Shown: positions 34,002-42,310 of the stretch, piece by piece
Numbering within the stretch: position 1 is the first letter of the stretch
Layout of the letters: each line of letters starts with the position of its first letter
From: Lacrimispora xylanolytica
GTDB lineage: Bacteria > Bacillota > Clostridia > Lachnospirales > Lachnospiraceae
Direction of reading: 5' to 3'
Assembly (NCBI RefSeq): GCF_026723765.1
Contig: NZ_CP113524.1
Coordinates: forward strand, 3,085,001-3,149,000
DNA length: 64,000 nt
Made by a program: the position numbers and the translations under genes
The notes under the pieces: generated by a model
The model's database searches: none
What the model was told of the DNA's origin: nothing
Seen by the model: the letters and a program-made list of their open reading frames with translations, nothing else

Positions 34002-35066
34002 TTAAAAGGTGACCATTTCCTTTCCGATCAGTTCTTTATTTTCCAGTAAATAAGACTTTTCATCGTCATAGGCATACATGCGGTATACGATAACGTGCAT
34101 CCGCTCTCCGATGGCTACAGGCCTTCGTTCCAGGGAACGGTGCGTGGTCAGCAAAATATCCCCCACTCTCAGCTTAACCTCAAGGCAATTCCCCCGAAAG
34201 GAGATATCTTCAATGGTTCCTTCCTCTGAATGATTGATGATATCCTTAAATTTCGTGTTGTCACTTTTAAAGCTCTCTACGAATTCAGGCCTGATAATCG
34301 CCCCTTTATAACTTCCCTTTTCAAAGCCCTTTAACTGATGATACCCATCTATTTTAGAGGACTCACCGATGAATTCCGCCACAAATGGTGTTTCAGGGTT
34401 TTTATAAATATCAAGGGGAGAACCCGCCTGTTCGATCCGGCCTTTGTTGGTAATGATGATTTCATCCGCCGCCTCAACTGCCTCATCCTGGTCATGGGTA
34501 ACAAAGATACTGGTGATGCCCACCTTATGTATCATGTCTCGAAGCCAGCTTCTAAGCTCTCCTCTGATTTTGGCATCGATGGCTGCAAATGGCTCATCAA
34601 GGAGGAGAAGGCTGGGGTTTGGTGCAAGAGCTCTTGCGAAAGCCACACGCTGTCTCTGGCCTCCGGAAAGCTGATTGGGATATCTTTTTTCCAGCCCCTG
34701 AAGCCCCGTAAGCTCCATAAGCTCTGAAATCCGTTCCTTTATTTCTTTCTTTGGAAGCTTTTTAATCTCCAGGCCAAAAGCCAGATTTTCATAAACTGTC
34801 ATATAGCGGAATAAGGCGTAGTTCTGAAAAACAAAGCCGATTCCTCTCTCCGCAGGAGAAATGTCATTGACTCTTCTCCCATCAATGATGATATCACCCG
34901 AATCAGGAGTCTCCAGTCCTGCGATCATGCGCAGTATGGTGGTCTTTCCGCTTCCGCTTGGGCCTAACAGTGCAGCCAGCCTTCCCTTTTGAATCCCGAT
35001 ATTAATATCCTCTGACGCTTTGTAGCTTCCATAGGTTTTATGTATATGTTTCAGTTCAACGTACAT
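34002..35066 (-). CDS. cysA: Sulfate/thiosulfate ABC transporter ATP-binding protein CysA
   Basis: A 354-residue ATPase of the sulfate/molybdate import family. Walker A is GPSGSGKTT (about residues 34-42), the signature [17 protein letters not shown], Walker B LLLLDEPFAAID and the H-loop FVTHDQDEA. A TOBE-like regulatory domain occupies the last 110 residues. It energises the CysT-CysW channel loaded by the binding protein. It is fourth in the operon, 19 bases after cysW. Confidence 0.93.
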   Translation of the reverse strand: MYVELKHIHKTYGSYKASEDINIGIQKGRLAALLGPSGSGKTTILRMIAGLETPDSGDIIIDGRRVNDISPAERGIGFVFQNYALFRYMTVYENLAFGLEIKKLPKKEIKERISELMELTGLQGLEKRYPNQLSGGQRQRVAFARALAPNPSLLLLDEPFAAIDAKIRGELRSWLRDMIHKVGITSIFVTHDQDEAVEAADEIIITNKGRIEQAGSPLDIYKNPETPFVAEFIGESSKIDGYHQLKGFEKGSYKGAIIRPEFVESFKSDNTKFKDIINHSEEGTIEDISFRGNCLEVKLRVGDILLTTHRSLERRPVAIGERMHVIVYRMYAYDDEKSYLLENKELIGKEMVTF

Positions 35067-35085
35067 CTCTTCCTCCTTTCCTGTT

Positions 35086-35943
35086 CTAAACTCTTTTTTC
35101 CTTCTTTCCTGCCTGATACTCCAAAACGTTTCTCACTGCGATTACAGCTACCGCCATAATGACAAGCAGGGAAGAAACTGCAAATGCCGCCGTAATGGAA
35201 TCACTGGAACCTGACAGGTATAAAGCATCTATTTCAAGAGGCAGAGTAAAGGTCTTTCCTCTTGCCTTTGAAAGCGCGTTGACCGCACCAAACTCTCCAA
35301 GTGCTCTTGCCGTACATAAAATCACGCCATAGACCAAAGCCCATTTGATATGGGGAAATGTGATCTTTCGGAAGATATAAAATCCGCTGGCTCCCATAAG
35401 GGCAGCCGCTTCCTCCTCATCCGTTCCCTGTGCATGAAGGACTGGTATGATTTCTCTTGATACAAAGGGGAACGTAACAAATATGGTGGCAAGAATGACT
35501 CCCGGCAGAGCAAAGACAATCTTGATATCCGTCCCCAGCCATTCGTTTAGCTGTGTAATAGGGGAATTGGCCCAACCAAGACGTCCAAAGGTCATTAGAA
35601 ACGCCAGACCTGCAATCACAGGAGAAATGGAAAACGGGATATCAATGAGAGCCGCCAGTACCTGCTTTCCTTTAAAGGAAAATTTAGTGATTACCCAGGC
35701 GGCTCCTATGCCAAAAAAGGTATTTACCGAAACGGCTATTACGGCAGCCAAAAGAGTGACTTTAAGAGCCGATCTGGTAAACTCTGCCTGCAAAGAACGT
35801 ACATAGAACGGAATCCCAAGACTGAAAGAATTGACAATAACAGAAACTAAGGGTAATACCAGCATAACTGCCATAAAAAGAACACTGATTCCAATCAAAA
35901 GCCATTTGACTCCCTGACTCTCTCTTCTCTTATCCTTTTTCAT
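35086..35943 (-). CDS. cysW: Sulfate ABC transporter permease CysW
   Basis: A 285-residue permease with six membrane segments. The ATPase-contact loop EEEAAALMGASGFYIFRKITFPHI has the usual EAA-x3-G form, and the family-typical ARALGEFGAVNALS follows. It forms the channel with CysT. TAGGAGG precedes ATG 35943, and it begins ten bases after the cysT stop. Confidence 0.92.
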   Translation of the reverse strand: MKKDKRRESQGVKWLLIGISVLFMAVMLVLPLVSVIVNSFSLGIPFYVRSLQAEFTRSALKVTLLAAVIAVSVNTFFGIGAAWVITKFSFKGKQVLAALIDIPFSISPVIAGLAFLMTFGRLGWANSPITQLNEWLGTDIKIVFALPGVILATIFVTFPFVSREIIPVLHAQGTDEEEAAALMGASGFYIFRKITFPHIKWALVYGVILCTARALGEFGAVNALSKARGKTFTLPLEIDALYLSGSSDSITAAFAVSSLLVIMAVAVIAVRNVLEYQAGKKEKRV

Positions 35944-35953
35944 TCTATACCTC

Positions 35954-36796
35954 CTAAATGAAATTCGTACGCCTTGACTGGCAAATCTGAATCATATTGA
36001 TGACAAGCAATATGAGGAAGGAAATAATAAGCATAACCAGCGCAATTGCAGTAGCTCCCGCATAATCCACATAATTAAGCTTCTGCATGATTACATATGA
36101 AATCACCTGGGTTTTTTCTCTGGCGCTGTTTCCAGAGATATAAATGACGCTTCCATACTCTCCCATGCCTCTTGCAAATGCCAGGCCAAAGCCGGTCCAA
36201 AGGGCAGGACGAAGCTCCGGCAATATTACCTTTAGAAATGTTTTTATCTTTCCTGCTCCCAGTATGTAGGCCGCCTCCTCATATTGCGGATCCAGCTTCT
36301 CAAGCACCGGCTGAATGGCACGGACGACAAAAGGCAGGCCAATAAATACAAGGGCAATTAAAAGTCCGGCTTTTGTATAGGAAACCTTGAATCCCAGCTG
36401 GGCAAGGGGCTTTCCAAGAATTCCTGTATCCGAGTAAAGTTTGGAAAGGGTAATGCCTGCCACTGCGGTTGGAAGGGCAAAGGGCAGCTCAATAAGACCA
36501 TCCATGATTCGCTTTCCGGGGAAGTCATACCTTACCAGAACCCAGGCAAGGATGATTCCAAAGAAGCAATTCACTACTGCAGCAAGGAACGAACAAAGGA
36601 TACTTGTTTGAAATGAATTTATTACGTTATCTTTGGTAATCAACGTTATAAATTCATAAGGGGTAAGCTTTAAGGAAAAGACCATAACTGATAAAAGGGG
36701 AAGTAATATAAGGAAAGAAAGCATGAACAGCGTAATCCCCATGGTCAGACCGAATCCGGGGATCACCCGGTCTTTCTTTATGTACTTTTTCACCAT
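35954..36796 (-). CDS. cysT: Sulfate ABC transporter permease CysT (CysU)
   Basis: A 280-residue permease with six membrane segments and the EAA loop (QYEEAAYILGAGKIKTFLKV). It carries FARGMGEYGSVIYISGN, typical of sulfate permeases, and FELPFALPTAVAGITLSKLY-like sequence in the second third. It partners CysW. CAGGAG precedes ATG 36796, 21 bases after the binding-protein gene. Confidence 0.92.
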   Translation of the reverse strand: MVKKYIKKDRVIPGFGLTMGITLFMLSFLILLPLLSVMVFSLKLTPYEFITLITKDNVINSFQTSILCSFLAAVVNCFFGIILAWVLVRYDFPGKRIMDGLIELPFALPTAVAGITLSKLYSDTGILGKPLAQLGFKVSYTKAGLLIALVFIGLPFVVRAIQPVLEKLDPQYEEAAYILGAGKIKTFLKVILPELRPALWTGFGLAFARGMGEYGSVIYISGNSAREKTQVISYVIMQKLNYVDYAGATAIALVMLIISFLILLVINMIQICQSRRTNFI

Positions 36797-36817
36797 ATTA
36801 AACTCCTGTCAGAATTT

Positions 36818-37843
36818 CTAATTTTCATAGATTTCATCAAAAATACCACCATCAGCAAAAAATTTCTCATATGCTGCATCCCAGCCTCCAAAATCATCAA
36901 TGGTACATAATTTCATATTCAAATCGAATTTACTGGAAAATTCTTTTAATACCGACTGATTGGATGGTCTGTAGCCATATTCACCGATGATTTTCTGGGC
37001 TTCATCGGTATAAAGATAATCCAGATATTCCTTGGCTGCTTCCTGAGTATTATTTTTATTCGCATTTTCGTCTACAATGGCTACATTGGGCTGAGCCAAG
37101 ATGCTCATACTTGGTGATACGATTTCAAATTCATTTGGATATTCTTCTGTTGCCATGATTGCTTCATTTTCCCAGGCAATCAGCACATCTCCCTGGCCGT
37201 TTTCCACAAAGGTGGTAGTGGCTCCTCTTGCCCCCGGGTCCATAACAGTAACATTGGAATAAAGCTTAGACATAAAATTCTTCATTTCAGACTCATCGCC
37301 GTTAAACTGTTTTCCGGCATAATACCAGGCACCTAGAAAGTTCCAGCATGCCCCTCCACTGCTTTTGGGATCCGGAGTGATAACAGATACTCCTTCCCGA
37401 ATGAGATCATCCCAGTCTTTGATTCCTTTTTCATTTCCTTTTCTCACCAGAAAGACAATGGTTGAAGTATAGGGAGCAGAATTATCCTTAAACTCCTTGA
37501 TCCAGCCAGGTTCAATCAGTCCTGCTTTTTCAATCAGGGTAATATCATGGGCCAGGGCCAGGGTCACCACATCGGCTCCGGCTCCCTCAATGACGGATCT
37601 GGCCTGACTGCCTGAACCTCCATGAGATTGTATTACCTCAATCTCCTTACCTGTTTTGTTTTTATAATAGGCCTCAAATTTTTCATTGTAGGCCATATAA
37701 AATTCTCTGGTGGGGTCGTAGGAAGCGTTGGTGATAGTCAATTTGCCATCGGCTGCTGCAGTCGTTGTCTTAGCGCACCCTGACAGCAATAGAGCCGTGC
37801 CATAGAGCAGAAATGTAAGCCTTACGTTTTTTGTCTTTTTCAT
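36818..37843 (-). CDS. sbp: Sulfate-binding lipoprotein
   Basis: A 341-residue substrate-binding protein that captures sulfate outside the membrane. The N-terminus has a lipoprotein signal ending in LLSGC (Cys23), as expected in a Gram-positive cell. The family signature is visible in ITNASYDPTREFYMAYNEKF, VIQSHGGSGSQARSVIEGAGADVVTLA, and the sulfate-contact region TPDPKSSGGACWNFLGAWYY. It is the first gene of the eight-gene operon, with TAAGGAGG before ATG 37843 and a long AT-rich leader with two inverted repeats. Confidence 0.93.
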   Translation of the reverse strand: MKKTKNVRLTFLLYGTALLLSGCAKTTTAAADGKLTITNASYDPTREFYMAYNEKFEAYYKNKTGKEIEVIQSHGGSGSQARSVIEGAGADVVTLALAHDITLIEKAGLIEPGWIKEFKDNSAPYTSTIVFLVRKGNEKGIKDWDDLIREGVSVITPDPKSSGGACWNFLGAWYYAGKQFNGDESEMKNFMSKLYSNVTVMDPGARGATTTFVENGQGDVLIAWENEAIMATEEYPNEFEIVSPSMSILAQPNVAIVDENANKNNTQEAAKEYLDYLYTDEAQKIIGEYGYRPSNQSVLKEFSSKFDLNMKLCTIDDFGGWDAAYEKFFADGGIFDEIYEN

Positions 37844-37944
37844 AATCCCTCCTTATTCATATAAAAATGTGGTTTTCAAATCAGCTTCATGAATCAACCA
37901 GAATGATGATGATTGGCTCATAGAAAAGATATATGATTAGCCCT

Positions 37945-37975
37945 AAACATATATACATATTAATTATATATGTTT
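37945..37975. promoter_or_regulatory. Perfect 11-base inverted repeat upstream of the sulfate operon
   Basis: AAACATATATA (37945-37955) and TATATATGTTT (37965-37975) are separated by nine bases and lie about 100 bases before sbp. This is the size of a dimeric regulator site; a sulfur regulator such as CymR is a candidate, but the sequence does not prove it. Confidence 0.4.
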
Positions 37976-37984
37976 ATTGGGTAT

Positions 37985-38012
37985 AAAAATATGCCTCATA
38001 AGGCATTTTTTC
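37985..38012. terminator. Terminator-like hairpin in the sbp/sodA intergenic region
   Basis: ATGCCT (37991-37996) and AGGCAT (38001-38006) with loop CATA are flanked by A and T runs. No coding region ends nearby on either strand, so it may be an attenuator in the sbp leader or a block to antisense transcription. Confidence 0.45.
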
Positions 38013-38254
38013 ATTACTCTATTCATTATTTATGATTATTATGTATTTCTATAAGCAATTATAGAATCTGATTGTTACTATTATGCGGATTCTATGCATA
38101 TAAGTCAAGACATTTAACAAAAAAAATAATATTTTTTTATCTAATATCTTATTTTTACTCCATTTTTATTATTTTTCTTTATTTTATGTTGTGCATTCCA
38201 CACATCCCCATGTTCCTGGAATATGATATAGCAAAAATAATAACAGGTTTTTTT

Positions 38255-38890
38255 ATGAACGAGCATTATCCTTTTGTAAATCCTCCGCTTCCCTACGCCT
38301 ATGATGCGCTGGAGCCATTTATCGATACAAAAACCATGTGCCTGCATCATGACAGACATTTACAGACCTATGTGAACAATTTAAACGAGACGTTAAAGGG
38401 CTGGTGTGACCTTCATGACTGGTCACTGGAAAAGCTGATTTGTAACGCAGACTGCCTGCCGGAAGTGATTCGGCAATCCATTAAAAATAATGGAGGCGGC
38501 GTTTACAACCACATATTTTACTTTAATGGAATGTCAGATCTGGAATCACGGAGCAATGCCGGGATGCTTTTTTCTGCAATCCTGGAAGACTTTGGTTCTA
38601 TTGACTCCTTTTTTCAGGAATTTAAGAACAAAGCTCTGTCAGTATTCGGCTCCGGTTATGCCTGGCTTGTCTTAGAACGGGGCAGCGGACTTAAGCTTGT
38701 AACTTCTGCCAACCAGGATACCCCTATTGTTAAAAATCTCTGCCCTATTGCGACCATTGATGTATGGGAGCATGCCTATTATCTGAAACATTATAACCAG
38801 AGAGCCGCCTATATTGATGACTGGTTTCAGGTGGTGGACTGGTGCTATGCCAATGAGCTGTATATGAAATACAAATCCAGTTCCTCATAG
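38255..38890 (+). CDS. Iron/manganese superoxide dismutase family protein
   Basis: A 211-residue protein of the Fe/Mn-SOD family, which removes superoxide. The four metal ligands can be placed: His31 (LHHDRHLQTYV), His86 (GGVYNHIFYFN), and Asp169 with His173 (DVWEHAYYLKHY). Some active-site neighbours differ from the usual form: the His-His after the first ligand is His-Leu, GGH is GGV, and SGWAWL is SGYAWL. ATG 38255 gives the normal N-terminus; the frame extends to 38072 through a hydrophobic, AT-rich stretch that is probably not translated. The ribosome site is weak (AGG). Confidence 0.8.
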   Translation: MNEHYPFVNPPLPYAYDALEPFIDTKTMCLHHDRHLQTYVNNLNETLKGWCDLHDWSLEKLICNADCLPEVIRQSIKNNGGGVYNHIFYFNGMSDLESRSNAGMLFSAILEDFGSIDSFFQEFKNKALSVFGSGYAWLVLERGSGLKLVTSANQDTPIVKNLCPIATIDVWEHAYYLKHYNQRAAYIDDWFQVVDWCYANELYMKYKSSSS

Positions 38891-38927
38891 GATATTAGTA
38901 ATAGTATATCTTGGCTTATCCCATTAA

Positions 38928-38960
38928 AAAAGAGGAGCCTTACAAGGAATGGCTCCTCTT
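38928..38960 (-). terminator. Intrinsic terminator between converging genes
   Basis: AAGAGGAGCC (38930-38939) pairs with GGCTCCTCTT (38951-38960). Read on the minus strand it is followed by a T run, so it best serves the small gene at 38977-39279; it may also act weakly on the sodA-like transcript. Confidence 0.8.
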
Positions 38961-38976
38961 ATCCATGCAGCCAGGC

Positions 38977-39279
38977 TTACTCTTCGCTGTCTACATCCAT
39001 AAGTATCTCTAAAATTTTAATTGCTTTCTCATAGCTGATCTGTTTTACATTATGCATCTTATTCATGACCATCTGAGTGACATTATCTTTAGACCCGGTG
39101 ATATCATTTTGGGTCGACATTACATGAACTGATTTATCATTCAAATCAATGGTCTCATTGATAAAGTAGCATGCATCATTGGTCAGCTTTACATAGTCTT
39201 CTGTTGCTTCTGCAACATGATAGCACTTTTCTTTATTTTCTTCATATATCATAATTTTATCTCCAGAACACAATATCAT
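38977..39279 (-). CDS. Small cytosolic protein of unknown function
   Basis: A 100-residue, acidic protein without membrane segments or a recognised domain. The N-terminal half looks like short beta strands (DKIMIYEENKEKCYHVAEAT, VKLTNDACYFINETI). The C-terminal half is likely helical (ISYEKAIKILEILMDVDSEE). A strong GGAGG stands five bases before ATG 39279, and a clear terminator follows, so it is probably a real single-gene unit. I cannot assign a role. Confidence 0.65.
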   Translation of the reverse strand: MILCSGDKIMIYEENKEKCYHVAEATEDYVKLTNDACYFINETIDLNDKSVHVMSTQNDITGSKDNVTQMVMNKMHNVKQISYEKAIKILEILMDVDSEE

Positions 39280-39606
39280 ATCGACCTCCGTAAATATTAT
39301 ACAAGTAATAATTACTATTATTAATATATCACAAATTTTTTAAAAATCAAAGTTTTTTTTCAAAAAATGATGTTTTTTAGATACATAATTCTGCCATAGA
39401 AGTAATGTTTTTCCCCAAATATATCCATAAATATATTAGCAATAAAATAGAAATAACACAATAAAAACATATATATATTTGTAAAAAAACAGGTCTCTAT
39501 TGTTTTCATCCTGGAATTGATTATCGGTCAGAAAATCCAGAAACAAGTGTATCATTCACTCATTTCTGGATTTTATCTATTATCCATATGGAATATCTTG
39601 CATCAC
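39280..39606. other. Gene-free stretch between the small unknown gene and the yczE-like gene
   Basis: It holds a very AT-rich part (39280-39500) that presumably carries the promoter of the small gene, and the terminator at 39532-39574. No further open frame or RNA was recognised. Confidence 0.55.
39532..39574 (-). terminator. Intrinsic terminator after the yczE-like gene
   Basis: AAAATCCAGAAA (39532-39543) and TTTCTGGATTTT (39563-39574) form a twelve-base perfect stem about 30 bases after the stop codon at 39607. Confidence 0.8.
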
Positions 39607-40209
39607 TTAATTGTTACGTTCTCTAAGCCGGTTCATGGTATTGAGGGTGAACTGAATGATGGGACCATAAAGCAGCATGGAGATTAAAGTGCCCAGTCCT
39701 ATACTTCCACCTAACAATGCCCCGATGACGATCAAAAAGCCATCCATGGCGATTCTCACAAACCGGACCTCTTTTTTTAGCTTATCCGAAACAAACATCA
39801 TCCAGGCGTCTACTCCGCCCTCTCCCAGACCTGCAGAAACGTAGACTCCGATTCCAACACTTACCAGAAGTATACCTATGATCAATGCCAATACCTTTAG
39901 CAGGGTGTTATCATCTAGCTGGCTCACCAAGGGCATAAAAAAATTGGCGGAAGCCCCAACTAAAACTCCATTGACAACAGAACCAATACCAACTCTTTTT
40001 CTATCAATAAAAAACAGTATCACGATGATAGTTACAACGAAAATCTGGGATGCCGTCCCCAAGGGAACGCCAAAAAGCTTCCCCATCCCTTCATTAAACA
40101 ATGATAGTGCATCTAGTCCAAAATTTGACTTTGCTTCAAAGGCGATTCCACAGCCCATAATGATTGATCCCGCAACAACCAGCAGGAAATCCCACATTCG
40201 TTTTGTCAT
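39607..40209 (-). CDS. YczE/YyaS/YitT family membrane protein
   Basis: About 200 residues with five to six hydrophobic segments. It resembles the COG2364 (YczE) family: the N-terminal GCGIAFEAKSNFGLDALSLFNEGM and the later VYVSAGLGEGGVDAWMMFV are two related halves, suggesting an internal repeat. In Bacillus YczE affects surfactin production, but the mechanism is not known. ATG 40209 follows GAGGAG; the frame extends upstream without a ribosome site. It lies 120 bases downstream of the peptide exporter on the same strand, so it could be read with that cluster. Confidence 0.8.
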   Translation of the reverse strand: MTKRMWDFLLVVAGSIIMGCGIAFEAKSNFGLDALSLFNEGMGKLFGVPLGTASQIFVVTIIVILFFIDRKRVGIGSVVNGVLVGASANFFMPLVSQLDDNTLLKVLALIIGILLVSVGIGVYVSAGLGEGGVDAWMMFVSDKLKKEVRFVRIAMDGFLIVIGALLGGSIGLGTLISMLLYGPIIQFTLNTMNRLRERNN

Positions 40210-40328
40210 CTTGCTCTCCTCTTTACGTATTCTTTCCAGCAATCCTAATATGATTCAATGACGTATTTTATATCATACTATAAAGAGGAAAGAAAGAAAA
40301 GAAGAATTAACGCAAATAAGAAGCGGCT

Positions 40329-42041
40329 TTAGAATGATAAATTATTCTTTAGCATGATACTTAATTCATCATTATTATTTAATAACTCCTCATACCTTCC
40401 GCTATCGGTGACAGTTCCATGTTTTAATATAATGACCTGATCTACTTTACTGAGTATTTCTTGCCTGTGAGTAATGATAACTACTGTTTTGTCTTTTAAC
40501 CTGGTATGCAGTAACCCGTTGATCTGGTGTTCTGAATAAACATCAGTATTGGAAGTGACTTCATCAAATAAAATAATAGGTCTGTCATGAATAAGGGCTC
40601 TGGCAAGGGCTATCTTCTGCTTCTGCCCGCCAGAAAGCATTGAGCCATTTTGTCCCACCATATAATCGAGAGATACCTCTTTTAGAAAATCATCTAACCC
40701 GCTGTCTCTACACGCAATTTCCACTTCTTCATCGCTGACTGTTTTATAAAGGCATATATTATTTTTGATGGTATCGTTAAAAAGATAAATCTGCTGGCTT
40801 ACTATGGATACCATGCTTCTATATTCCTGCAATGATATTTTAAAAATATCTGTTCCATTCAATAGGATTTTGCCGTCCGCCGGATCGTATAGCCTGGTAA
40901 GCAGATTTATAATGGTTGATTTTCCTGAACCATTTCTGCCGATTAAGGCAGTTTTACTTCCCTTTGGAAATTTCATATTAACGTCTTTTAGAAGAGGCTT
41001 TTCTGTTTCATAGGAAAATGTTATATTTTCTAATTCCAAATCCCCATATGCTGCTTCTGCCAATGACCCATGATCACTCTCTTCCTTCAAATCCATAAAC
41101 TCATAGAACCTTTTTGTAGACGGTATAATTCCTGAAAGTAAATACCCGATGTTTAATATAGCCGTTATAGGCCCTGTTACGTAAGAGCTGTATGTAATAA
41201 AGGCGAAAACACTTCCAACCGTCAACTGCAGATCAAACACCAGGTTAGCCCCTACGACATAGATTACCGTCGATAACAAATGAACCATGATAGAATCCGT
41301 TATGATATTCCATCGGCTGAGCATATTCAATTGTCTTTGTTTCTCTATAATGCGTCTCTGGCGAACGGAAAATTCATCATACTTTTCATTGTAAATGTTA
41401 AATAACTTAACTTCATTAATCCCGCCTACGGTATCACCAAACCAATTCGCATAAATCTGGTTGCTTATTATAAATTCCTCCACAATCGATTTTTGCTTTT
41501 TAGCAAAATTCTTCATAACAATAAATTTAACAGGTATAAATATAAGTACCAGAATGGTCATTCTATCATCTATGATGAAAAGACCAACGATACCTCCCAA
41601 CATATTAAATGCTTGTGTAACAACAAAAAAGACACTTTCATCTGCAATCATGACCATTTTATTGATATCTGCATAAATATTATTTAATAACTCCGCGTAG
41701 TTGGTCCGATTAAAACAGCCTGCTTCCATTTTCATCAAATGAGAAAATGACTGTTCCGAAAGGGAATACTGTAATTTAGCGGATATATGAATCCTTTTTC
41801 TTTCTTTTATGATATCAATCACAGAAATTACTCCGTAGATTGCCATTAACATAATAGATAATTGAATCAATAAACTTTTATTTCCACCAATAAAACCAGC
41901 ATCCATAATCTGCCTGTTGATTAATGGGATGCATAAACTGAGTCCGGTAGAAATCAACAGGCAGCCGATAATCACTGCTATGGTTTTATTATACTTCTTT
42001 AAAAGATGAAGCAATTTTCTTACTGCCTCGCGGTTACTCAT
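40329..42041 (-). CDS. ABC exporter with fused membrane and ATPase domains, last gene of the peptide cluster
   Basis: About 570 residues: six membrane helices (residues 20-300), then an ATPase domain with Walker A GRNGSGKSTI, Q-loop IVSQQIYLFN, signature MLSGGQKQKIALARAL, Walker B IILFDEVTSNTD and H-loop VVIITHRQEI. The catalytic glutamate is present. No N-terminal C39 peptidase domain exists, so it exports but should not cleave a leader. Its position after the maturation genes makes the modified peptide the likely cargo. ATG 42041 lies six bases after the previous stop with no good ribosome site, so translation is probably coupled. Confidence 0.88.
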   Translation of the reverse strand: MSNREAVRKLLHLLKKYNKTIAVIIGCLLISTGLSLCIPLINRQIMDAGFIGGNKSLLIQLSIMLMAIYGVISVIDIIKERKRIHISAKLQYSLSEQSFSHLMKMEAGCFNRTNYAELLNNIYADINKMVMIADESVFFVVTQAFNMLGGIVGLFIIDDRMTILVLIFIPVKFIVMKNFAKKQKSIVEEFIISNQIYANWFGDTVGGINEVKLFNIYNEKYDEFSVRQRRIIEKQRQLNMLSRWNIITDSIMVHLLSTVIYVVGANLVFDLQLTVGSVFAFITYSSYVTGPITAILNIGYLLSGIIPSTKRFYEFMDLKEESDHGSLAEAAYGDLELENITFSYETEKPLLKDVNMKFPKGSKTALIGRNGSGKSTIINLLTRLYDPADGKILLNGTDIFKISLQEYRSMVSIVSQQIYLFNDTIKNNICLYKTVSDEEVEIACRDSGLDDFLKEVSLDYMVGQNGSMLSGGQKQKIALARALIHDRPIILFDEVTSNTDVYSEHQINGLLHTRLKDKTVVIITHRQEILSKVDQVIILKHGTVTDSGRYEELLNNNDELSIMLKNNLSF

Positions 42042-42046
42042 TGTTT

Positions 42047-42295
42047 TTAACCAATCAACCTTTCTTCTATTTCCTTTACAAATCCATTGAATGTACAAAA
42101 ATCCGGATTCATCAATGTCTTTTCGTCAAAAACAATATTCTTTTCTCCTTCAATCTCATAGATCAAATCGATAAAATTCCTTGCAAATAAACCTACACCA
42201 GGGCTGAAAAAGTTTGTATCGTATTGGCTTTCTGTTAAGTGCACTGAAAATTTTTCAGCTAGTTTGTTTAACACACTCTCTTTAATCCCGTTCAT
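42047..42295 (-). CDS. Acyl-carrier-related small protein of the peptide maturation cluster
   Basis: An 82-residue helical protein whose size and pattern (VLNKLAEKFSVHL, then FARNFIDLIYEIEGEKNIVF) match acyl carrier proteins. From memory it fits TIGR04069, an ACP-related protein found beside Cys-rich peptide maturases in Clostridia. The place of the DSL motif reads GLFARNF, without the serine that would carry phosphopantetheine, so a normal carrier function is unlikely. ATG 42295 is chosen because GGAGGT stands seven bases upstream; ATG 42310 overlaps that site. The gene sits between the TIGR04066-like gene and the exporter. Confidence 0.75.
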   Translation of the reverse strand: MNGIKESVLNKLAEKFSVHLTESQYDTNFFSPGVGLFARNFIDLIYEIEGEKNIVFDEKTLMNPDFCTFNGFVKEIEERLIG

Positions 42296-42310
42296 ATAAT
42301 AGACCTCCAT

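Larger units (their letters stand above)
37844..38254. other. Divergent intergenic region between sbp and the sodA-like gene
   Basis: About 410 very AT-rich bases without a convincing gene. They contain an 11-base inverted repeat (37945-37975) and a terminator-like hairpin (37985-38012). I looked for an S-box (SAM) or T-box leader before the sulfate operon and did not see the conserved elements of either. The promoters of the divergent genes presumably lie here, but I cannot place them with confidence. Confidence 0.6.

Noticed and set aside
37844-38070. A possible SAM (S-box) riboswitch before the sulfate operon.
   Set aside because: The region is very AT-rich and lacks the conserved GC-rich helices and pseudoknot sequence of that class.
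38072-38254. A 61-codon upstream extension of the SOD reading frame, which is hydrophobic and might be read as a signal peptide.
   Set aside because: The stretch is extremely AT-rich and lacks a ribosome site, and the protein from ATG 38255 begins like normal cytosolic Fe/Mn-SODs. A short signal peptide would also have charged residues only at the start.
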